Shown: positions 55,738 through 64,000 of the stretch, piece by piece
How the letters are laid out: every line of letters begins with the position of its first letter
Numbering within the stretch: the first letter of the stretch is position 1
Source of the DNA: Solenopsis invicta
Taxonomy: Eukaryota; Arthropoda; Insecta; Hymenoptera; Formicidae
Direction of reading: 5' to 3'
Length of the DNA: 64,000 nucleotides
Assembly: GCF_016802725.1 (NCBI RefSeq)
Contig: NC_052665.1
Coordinates: 1,302,001 to 1,366,000 of the forward strand
Made by a program: the position numbers and the translations under genes
The notes under the pieces: generated by a model
Databases searched by the model: none
What the model saw: only the letters and a program-made list of their open reading frames with translations
What the model was told of the DNA's origin: nothing

Positions 55738-58700
55738 TTAGTTAAGAACATTTTTGTACAGGTCCTTCCAGAATTCACCTCTTTTGCCCAATAAGCCTTT
55801 CTTCATTTTTAATTCTTGATTAATATTCAAGTAGTTATCTTCTGTACCTCTGGGCTCCCAATCTACGTCTACAAACGCATTCTTCGTTGATGTAGGATTA
55901 CTGAAAATATCACGATTAGTTTCTCATTTCACTCTCTCTTTCATTAATGTAGTAAGCAATAAATAATTGTCCAGACGTACCCATCTTTTGCAAAATTCGT
56001 CAACAACGTCGTGTAAACGCGCACCATCTTCTCCGCGGGCGAATCTGGTTGTGGCATATTTTTCAACACTTCCGAATAGAACTCGTAAGTCAAATCGTCA
56101 CCGTGGGCAGCGCCTAATTGAACGAGGTAAAAAATTATGAGCGAGTGCAATTTATTACAACATAATTTCGCGTTCTGCGTTCTCGCTGCATAACGAAACG
56201 CTGAAATAGCGAGCGAATACGAATTTTCTACGGAAGCTCGTAACTCGTAACTCACCCGCTTCCACATGGACCAAAGATTTTATCATACCAAACGGAGCTT
56301 CATAAGAGAATATGTACTGATAAACTGGAGACGAAATTCGGGAGCTCAACATCTCTAAACTGAGCGCGATCCCGGCGTCAAACATGACATCGTCCAACAT
56401 CTAAAATGCACAAACAACTTTAATATGCGCATCGTTAAACTTATGCGCTGCTTAGGCGAAGTTTCGTGATAGCGGGACGATATTAACGTTAAGTACTCAC
56501 CCTCATAAACTCTTTCGTGGTTTCCGTAGAGATCAATTTATCTCCGAAGTAGTAGCTCTTCAAGCTTTCACCTAGTTGGCTCTTCAGCCCGGCATCGGTT
56601 ATATTCAAGTCGGTCGGAAGGAAGTTCTCGAAGTGTTCATTTATCTGGTCGATATTGCCGAGCATCACTGGAAAACAAATGTTTTCATATCGTTTACATG
56701 ACGCTGAGCATGTAACTTTCGCATATAATATCGTATCGGTGATTACTCTGCACATGAAAGGCGGACTCATCGGCCATAAATCCGGCCATAACAGGCACGT
56801 CGGCAATTTTTCCAGATTTCAAAAGCGACCAGGGATCGGCCGGTAGAAATATCTCTTGTCCTACGTCAGCCTCAACCGATGGAATAAACGCTTCGGTGCG
56901 GCCGTTCATAGAGCTCTGCAACGAGACAATCGAAATGATTATTCGCATTCATTACTCGTTAATGCAATGTCCGCTTCGAATATGCATTTGCATCATCACA
57001 TTCAGCTCTCGTGTAATATCTTGCGCGTACAAAAGGTATACCTACGCATTCAATTAATATAATACCTGTTTAAGAAACGTCAAATCATCGCAGGCCGCAA
57101 TTAATTCTTTCGGGGAAAATTCCGAGAGTTTGAGAACCAACTCGGCAGAATCGGTGGTCTCAATGTCGAGCTTCTCGCCCAGCTTGAAGGCTACCTCTCT
57201 GGCGTCGTAAGATATCGCCCATGTGTTCACCGCGCTCCCGCTTTGCATGATAACTTTATTGAACAGTCCTGTGACACAGTGAATCGTGTTGTACACATTT
57301 CACGCTGATGCGAAAGGCGACAAAAGTTTATTTCGATCGAGCAATCAGATAATCACACGTCTCACCATCGGACATAGGAGACATCATGTGAAACTGAACG
57401 GAACTTGCGCCCGCATCTTCGCCGAAGATCGTAACTCGGTTGGGGCAGCCACCGAAGTAGTGTATGTTGTCCTTGACCCATTTCAGGGCCATTACTTGAT
57501 CCTTCAGACCTGCGTTACCGGGTGCATTCTTGTCACCGGTATTTAAAAATCCTATAATCCGACAGCGATATGGTAATTACATCTTTGAAATTTAAACGAG
57601 CTTGAAATAATTTAAACGAAGTGTCTCGCTAACACACGAACGATTATCGAAACGACTTTGCTTACCAATTACGCCTAGTCTATAATTAAGCGTAACAACA
57701 ACGACGTCTTGCTCGATTAAAAAGTCAGGGCCGTAGAATTCATCGTCTCCAAGGCCATGATTGAAATTACCGCCGTGGAACCACACCATAACAGCTTTAC
57801 AAGCTTCTTTGTTCAATATCGGAGAATAAACGTTAAGAAAAAGACAATCTTCCTCGCCAACTACGTCTTGTTCTATCATAGAGAAGAAAGGACAGGACGA
57901 ACGATGATAGGTCGCATCGTACGTGCCTTCCCAGTTATCCGCTGGCTCCGGCATCTCAAAAATAAGAATTCAAGCTCGAAATATTATTTTATTGATCTCT
58001 TGATTCTTTGGTTCAAATTTATATTTTAAATATAGAAATAGCATATTTTTAAAAAATGTGTGTGTGTATGTGTGTTATATTTATATAGGACACACAGGGC
58101 CGAATTAGCTTCCAAGCCTAATTTAGACTATTGTCCAGGGATGGCAAATTTAGAAGGGCGGCATTTTGTAAAACAGTATTTTTTAAACGTGTAGTGGCTG
58201 ACGCAATCAACTAAAATTTTTTAAATAAAATAAAATTTATATTAACTTTGGGTCGAACTTGACATTGACAACATGTTACTATATTATTAAAATATTTTAA
58301 TAAAACTAAAGAAATTGAAAATTTAAATTACATAGTTTTATATATACACGGTTTACATGTTTTAATATTTTTAACAATTTATAATTATTTAATTAATCCT
58401 TGCAATCTTTTACATAAAATAATATAAGAAGAAAGTAGAATCTGCAGAATATAAAATTTGATTAATTTACACTTGAATGAGGGTTGAATAAGAGCGGCAA
58501 AGATTTAATAGAGATGTCTAGGGGCGGCATGAGTCTTAATTGGGCCCTGACTGTTAAAAATATGAAATGCAATGTATTTTTAAGTTACACAAGTACATTG
58601 AATTTTACGGCGTATTTTTAACAATGCAAGGTAGTACAATTTCAAACACTTTTAACATATATATTTTTATTCTTTTAAAATGCAATCAAATATTTGATTT

Positions 58701-59329
58701 GTAGTGTAATTAGAAAATTGGCAATCTGAATTAGTTAACACATGAATATTAAAAACAAAATTATTGTTGACACGATCAAAGTCGTAATTTATTTTATTTC
58801 AAAAAAATATTCAAATGTAACGCAATAAATACAATTCTGAACATAGCATGGTACAATTTATATTTCCTATTTGTATTTCATGTTTTTTTTTTTTAATTTG
58901 TATCTAAACATTTGAACACCTGCATGTTCAGAAATGTACCTTTAAACGAGAAAATTTTCTGGTTAAAAAAAAATGTTTCCACGCAATTTTTACTCAATAA
59001 GACTAACAAGCAAATGATCGTTGGCATCACACAGTGAGATCAGAATTGTCAAGCTTGAGCTTCGAAAATCTCATTTCGTTCAGAATTGTGCCATGTTCGA
59101 GATTGTACCGTCTTAACTTATCAAGTAGACAACTTACCTGAAATTTATCAGGGCCAACATTGGGTTTCGCGTAAGGTATCCCTTTAAAGCTGAAGTATGG
59201 CTTGTCCTGCATTATGGTACTAGTCTTTGTGCCCTTTAGAAATCCCTGAGGAATTTCTAATTGAACATCTTGCTGAGCTTTGGCCCACGTTAGCACAAAC
59301 GCACACAACACGAATACGTTGGACCACAT
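55738..59329 (-). CDS. Secreted carboxylesterase-family protein, nine exons, nucleophile Ser replaced by Asp
   Basis: The exons on the minus strand are 59329-59138, 57954-57666, 57551-57366, 57268-57066, 56915-56747, 56667-56501, 56400-56256, 56113-55981 and 55900-55738. Every intron is GT-AG and the phases join to 1647 nt, or 548 residues plus TAA, the usual length for type-B carboxylesterases. Residues 1-18 form a signal peptide ending AKA-QQ, so the protein should be secreted. Visible family marks are FKGIPYAKP near 48-56, EDCLFLNVY at 99-107 with C85/C101 as the first disulfide pair, VWFHGGNF at 121-128 (oxyanion hole), NYRLGVIGF at 154-162, NAGLKDQ at 173-179, E340 in GFMADESAF (acid) and H454 in AAHGDDL (base). 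One N-glycosylation sequon, NIT, is at 368-370. The elbow is GEDAG at 204-208, with Asp206 where the family has Ser. Close relatives hydrolyse esters in lipid, pheromone, hormone or insecticide metabolism. This one may be non-catalytic or chemically altered. The clade cannot be assigned by eye. Confidence 0.93.
57955..59137 (-). other. Intron 1 of the esterase gene (1183 nt)
   Basis: The donor follows DKFQ as CAG|GTAAGT, and the acceptor is TTATTTTTGAG before ATGCCGGAG, both phase 0. It is about ten times longer than the other introns (79-150 nt). It is AT-rich and carries a short TG run near 58058-58076 and a probable hAT-like remnant at 58095-58549, which explains part of its length. No further exon was seen in it. 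Confidence 0.85.
58095..58549. mobile_element. Probable hAT-type non-autonomous element remnant in esterase intron 1
   Basis: The left end CAGGGCCGAATTA (58095-58107) is matched by the right end, whose reverse complement is CAGGGCCCAATTA (58537-58549), giving 12 of 13 identical. CAGGGCC-type termini are common in hAT elements. The motif GGGCGGCA appears near both ends (about 58157 and 58522). The flanking 8-mers, AGGACACA and ACTGTTAA, do not match, so the expected 8-bp target duplication is absent or eroded. There is no coding capacity. Confidence 0.45.
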
Positions 59330-59345
59330 TTTAACACTGCGAAAA
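59330..59345 (-). promoter_or_regulatory. Possible splice acceptor in the esterase 5' UTR
   Basis: Just upstream of the esterase ATG the minus strand reads GATTTTTTTCGCAG followed by TGTTAAAATG, an acceptable pyrimidine tract plus AG. This could be the acceptor of a leader intron, with a donor such as GGTAACG near 59390 or GGTATCT near 59490. Alternatively it is simply leader sequence. No donor could be chosen. Confidence 0.3.
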
Positions 59346-61950
59346 AAATCGCATCATTGTCCATCTTTTATAGTTTCGGAAGACACGTTACCGATCAAAA
59401 GAGCGGGTTATAACGGACTATATTTACGCAATTACTACTCGGGGAACATAATAGCGCGAACATGTTACCCGTAGAGCAATTTACGAGATACCTCTATAAT
59501 CTCGCGTGTCAACTATAACCGCGCAACCTCGGATTTTCAGGTAGAATTGTGAGGTCGGATTTCCTCAGTTTATCTTTAGCCTCGATACATAATCTTCATT
59601 AGAGGTTCATAATGTGCTTCCTGAAATTTATTGTAATCCTCAATAAGGTACATCATACAAACTACATGGCTTTTCAAGAACCATAGATAAAAGAGATAAA
59701 TTACTCTTTATTGTTACCCCCTGCAATGTGCGCAGATATACGATACGAGGTTTAGCAAATTTTTCATTCATAATCAGTGATGTATTCACTACGTATCATT
59801 GATAAATGTAATTCTAAACAGCCACTCATTTGTTAAACGTCGTGATGGTATTAATACATTTTTTAAGGAATAAGGAAAACAATCCTGACAAAGTTGTTGT
59901 TAATTATATAAGTCACTTGTCGTTATAAGTCAATAAAATCGAAATTTTCCATGCAATGAAATTTCTGTCTGTATATATTTATCTGATGAATTAGCAAAGA
60001 ATGTTCTTAGAAGGTGTCTTTACTATAATAAGAAATAATTTTTCAATAATAACTTTAATTATTTTAAGCACAGTTAATTTGTTCAACTTTCTATTGACAA
60101 TGATAACTTGATAATGGTAACATTATGCATGATTATTAGAAATGTATGATAAAACAACGTTATTACTTTGAAAAAATTTCAAGTAGAACACAACGTTATT
60201 ACTTTGAAAAAATTTCACGGAGTATTCACAATTTTTAAGTAGAGTGCATAAAGTACAGTCAGAATAAATAAATTCTTATAATTTACTTTTATATTCGCGC
60301 AAATAGAAAAGCAGATGTAAAGAGAAGAAATGAGGCGAGCACAGCTAAGGCTGCACAAACTAAGTAGAATGAATTTGAATGGTATGCCTTAATGATTAAG
60401 ACCGTGTACTTGATGCGAACTTTACGAGTTAAGCGGTAATTAAGGTCGAGTTAAAAGATAATTTTGCGCTTTGAATTTCTTCAATATTTGCGATATGAAG
60501 TTGTGTGTGCGAGAATTTATGATGTAATTAAAATTGATCGCGGAAGATATTTCGTATATCAATCGCGAATTAAAAGGATATTACCTTATTTCTTTTAGAT
60601 TGATCTAAAAATTAAAAAAGCAGTTCTTTTTTTAGTTTTTTTTTACCGCTCAAAAATCAGTAAGATAAATATTCATTTTCTAATGTTTAGTCATGAGTAG
60701 CAAAGTTTATTTCACGATAAGTCAACATTTGGGAACGGCACCGACAGACGATGCAATCGAAAAAATATGAAATCGAAGTAAATCTCGTGCACGTGATTTT
60801 TCGCTTTAACGAACGATCCGACGGTTTCTGACAATCTGTTCGCCGTGCTCGGGAGAAGGAAGATACGTTCCGTGAGCAATTGCAGCCGTCCACCCAGCGT
60901 TCCCCCGAGTGAGCTTCAGTCTGTTTCGAGCATGCCATCGAATTTTTCAAACTTCAACGTGATTTTCCATGAGGAGCTTCCCCGCCGGAGGCGACGATTC
61001 TCTCGAAAGCGACGTTGCCCTCGTCATAAATGCGACGTCGTCACGCTCAGACTGAATTTATGCAAAGCAGCCGACACTAGGTACACACTTGATTCACGTC
61101 GGAATCGGTCTGAATGGTCCATTCCCTTTGGCGATATTGGTCATACACTTCCTCCGCAAAATAAAGTGCTTTAGAAGATTGTATTTATATATTGTCCGAT
61201 CCGAGAAAAGAGGGTATAGAAATAAATTAGTTTGCATATTCAAACGAAGTGGATCTATGCAGTAAAGGAGGACGAGCCGGTCGATAAGCAGTTTTATACA
61301 ACGGCAAGGAACAAGCGCGCTTCCAACTTTTTTCCTAAATAGAATATCCGCTTACAGCAAGCTGCTTTCAACGGTTGCCGCTAGGGAAAAGACAAAAGGG
61401 TAGACATGGGACACTTGTGCGAAATATGACCACTTTGTCCACGCCCCGGCATCGACGGCTCTCGCTTCTCCACGCGTTTTCTACCCGAGAAACTTACAGC
61501 CCAGTTTCACGTTTCAAAGCGACTTTCAAGTCGAATTTTAATCAACATGCTAATTTTCAAGAAACAAGCGACGTGTGAAAACAGCAATTTGAGGCGAATG
61601 TTAACATCAGCATCCGCCTCGAGTCGTCCAACTTAAAGTCCGCAAATGTAACGCGAACTTAAGGTATACCTCTTTATTTTTTTATGTATAACAGGATGAA
61701 AACTTGTGTAACAACGGCAAACCCTCTTTCTTATTGTTGGCACCGTTTCAAAAGGTGCATTGCTTGTCTCTTGACAAATTCCGAAGGTATATATACATAT
61801 ATATACAGGAAATTCAAAAAGGATTTTGTCGTGATATTTTGCGGAACTTTATTTAGCATTCCACGGGCAAGTAATTGAGCAAACAACTTGTGAAAAAGCA
61901 CAATAAAATTCTTTGCAGTATGGAATATGCAGAAGGTCGCGTCGCGTTAA
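59346..61950. other. Sequence upstream of the esterase gene
   Basis: Expected to contain the esterase promoter. A TATA-like ATTATAGAG on the minus strand near 59497 is one weak candidate. It includes the 28-bp tandem duplication and a CpG-richer patch at 60.8-61.1 kb. No further gene is recognised. Confidence 0.45.
60154..60217. repeat. 28-bp tandem duplication, period 36
   Basis: The 28-mer beginning ACAACGTTATTACTTTG occurs identically at 60154-60181 and 60190-60217. It lies about 0.8 kb upstream of the esterase start. Confidence 0.9.
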
Positions 61951-62389
61951 AGCCAGATCACACCAGCGATCGCGATTGGCAATCACTTTTCAATCATTCA
62001 GAGCGAAGAAGCCACCGAGTGAGATTAACGACTGTCATTTAGAAAACGTTCTATTATATAATCGTCAGTTGCAGTCAGCAATCTATCGTAACCAATGAAG
62101 CGATGTGATTTAATCATGTGACAGATGCAGCCAAATTCTTCTCTTCGTATATTCCTGATGATTTATTACTATATTCCAGAAGCGTAACAAATATCACAGC
62201 CGGTAATTTTCGCTTCTGCAAATGTCGCCAATGTTGATTAATATCGTTTGACATTTTGCTAAATATCTTTCGTTCCGGACACGTACAGCGGCCACAATTG
62301 CTAATCACAATCATAAGTGCGATTAGATAATTATAAATCGATAATCGCCAATCGCAATCCAGTCGGCAACCGCTAGTGTGGTTTGGTCC
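61951..62389. mobile_element. Probable MITE with degenerate inverted ends
   Basis: The left end AGCCAGATCACACCAGCG resembles the reverse complement of the right end, GGACCAAACCACACTAGCG, at about 14 of 18 positions. Both are followed inward by GCGATTGGC-type sequence. TTAA precedes the left end (61947-61950) and TTAC follows the right (62390-62393), as if a TTAA duplication had lost one base. No open frame of interest lies inside. The family is unknown. Confidence 0.45.
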
Positions 62390-62393
62390 TTAC

Positions 62394-64000
62394 GCAGTCA
62401 CACGCAGTTTGCGAAACGTATCGTGACAGTAATAAAAGAGAGTCGTGCGAATTTATGAGCGCGCGCCGGTCGTGGTCGTGAGCCGTTTAGCTGGTCATTG
62501 TTTGCTCGAATTACGGGCCATTGACACCGGAAGAATTTCAAATAATACGAAAACAACGCGTCCGAGCGGCCAGGCGGCAAACGCCCGTTGCATCGGACGA
62601 AATGAAACGCGGGCGAATATTTTTTTTGTCGTTATCCGCACCCTCTGTCGCAGGGCGCGCCATCATCACCGATCCTCCCCGACACGACGAGCGACGCGGC
62701 TCCGGCGAGCGCGAATACGTACCATGGCAGACGGAGCACGCGCGAATTTGACACATTTCCGTCGTAGGGAAAGCGTGCCGAGAGCATATTTTCACGTTTT
62801 TTTTTTCCTTCCACAGCCGAATCAACGATGGGGCCCGCCGTCACTCAGACGCGTCGCCATCCCTCTCGAGCTTTTCACTTCGTTTTAACAGTCCGTACTT
62901 TTGTAACTCTCTCGTCGCCCTCTTCCTCTTGCTCTCTATCTCTTCTTCCGTATCCATCTTTCTCTCCGTCTTCACTCTCTCTACTACACTCACTCGCTAC
63001 TTTAACTGTCTTCTCTTTCTCTGTGTCCATTTGTCCTCTCTGGTCACCTCCTATTCACTTACGCTCTCTCTCTTTCTCTCACGCTCTTACCCGGCTCTGC
63101 GCATTTCGTTCACTCGGAAACAATGCTGCGGCCGCCCTCGTGCCTACATGCTGTTTTCACTGAATAAATTTAATTTAAATTTTCCTGCCGTTCGGAACGT
63201 TTATTAAGTAAATATATCACGCGAAAGGGGAGAGAGAGCGAGAGGAGGGGGGGAGGAGGCAGAACGCTCTGCACACTGATATTTTCCGCGGGACTTGCGC
63301 TGCCAAAGCCGCGAGCACGTATTGCATCCCGCTATCGCCGCGGATGCGTGCACGTGTTCATGAAGCACGCACGGAATAGCCGGCGAAACGCGATTCTCCA
63401 TGTTTACGGGATTAATTTATTAAGTTTTGCGCGCGAAACCCTTTTACCTACCGTTTCACCGCCTAGTCGAGACTCGCATGGTATGCGAATTGGAAAATGT
63501 AGTTTCGTCGCAACGGAATCATATTAAAGCATAAACTGCTCGCAACAAAATGCAACGCGATATACGGCATATGAATTTCAAAGGTCAGAAGTCGCAGACT
63601 AGCTCAAATTAAAATCTCCCATATCGATCGTGTCGTCGTATCGCACGTATTGCTGTAATGCAGAGTAATTATTGAGAGAAAATCTTGTGGTAAGAGATCA
63701 ACTTTGCTTATGCAAGATGAATTATACGACAAGCGTGATATAAAAGCGATTTTCCGTAACGCGCCATGTAAATGCGCGTCGGGTTATGCAACATAATACC
63801 GTCATTAAATCGTCGGATTGACGTCGAACAGCTCATGGTATCGGAGTGCAGGCGGATAGGAAACAAAGCGTAATGGTAGTGGAAAGAAGAGCGAGATATC
63901 ATGTTCGCAGCCATTAGGAAGCAATTATCTTAGCACGAGTCATTCTTTTATTCATTTCGCTTCGGCTGTTTGCAAAGAAGGAATTATGCGTAACGTTTTG
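62394..64000. other. GC-rich and CT-rich end of the window
   Basis: CpG-rich sequence at 62.45-62.83 kb, a long CT-rich tract, a purine-rich tract at about 63225-63259, then mixed sequence to the end. Open frames here are short and lack motifs. Confidence 0.5.
62905..63083. repeat. CT-rich low-complexity tract
   Basis: About 180 bp dominated by CTCT, TTCC and CACTC runs. Open frames across it are a by-product of composition. Confidence 0.8.

Noticed and set aside
57286..57546. 86-codon plus-strand frame
   Set aside because: It is antisense to esterase exon 3 and the flanking introns.
62828..63207. Ser/Leu-rich plus-strand frames
   Set aside because: They are translations of a CT-rich low-complexity tract.
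1..64000. tRNA, rRNA, spliceosomal RNA, known microRNAs, CRISPR arrays and operons
   Set aside because: Looked for by eye (B-box-like motifs, well-known miRNA seeds, regularly spaced repeats). No convincing case was found. A covariance-model search would be needed to exclude divergent ones.

Overview
This window looks like nuclear DNA from an insect, most likely a hymenopteran and plausibly an ant. The evidence is compositional and structural. AT-rich sequence alternates with short GC-rich, CpG-rich blocks without CpG depletion. Microsatellites are very abundant. There is one compact multi-exon gene with short GT-AG introns, and a mariner transposon of the kind annotated as SETMAR-like in hymenopteran genomes. 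No bacterial operon, ribosome binding site, tRNA, rRNA or CRISPR array was seen. The species cannot be fixed from the sequence alone.

Two protein-coding units are well supported. (1) A nine-exon carboxylesterase-family gene lies on the minus strand at 55738-59329. All eight introns have GT/AG ends and compatible phases, and the joined frame gives a 548-residue secreted protein with a signal peptide, the first family disulfide pair, an oxyanion-hole HGG and the catalytic Glu and His. The nucleophilic Ser of the GxSxG elbow is replaced by Asp (G-E-D-A-G, residue 206), so it is probably not an ordinary esterase. (2) A complete mariner element at 42624-43940 has perfect 30-bp terminal inverted repeats, TA target duplications and an uninterrupted 349-codon DD34D transposase on the minus strand.

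Other mobile-DNA traces are a near-perfect 131-bp hairpin (60-bp arms) about 23 bp from the mariner, a probable hAT-type non-autonomous remnant in esterase intron 1, a probable MITE at about 61.95-62.39 kb, and a weaker TIR candidate at 51.8-52.5 kb.

Layout: 1-42.4 kb is gene-poor on the evidence available. It has AT-rich stretches, GC-rich islands (about 0-1.85, 2.4-3.0, 6.5-7.0, 14.0-15.1, 21.2-21.7, 25.6-26.2, 27.1-30.6, 35.1-36.4 and 38.0-39.2 kb), many microsatellites and two strong alternating purine-pyrimidine tracts. The hairpin and mariner are at 42.47-43.95 kb. From 44 to 55.7 kb the sequence is again intergenic or intronic, with GC-rich islands at 46.3-47.4 and 53.1-55.2 kb. The esterase occupies 55.6-59.3 kb, followed by intergenic sequence with a GC-rich, CT-rich block at 60.8-63.4 kb. 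Some GC-rich islands may hold promoters or short exons of a large gene, but no exon there could be supported.
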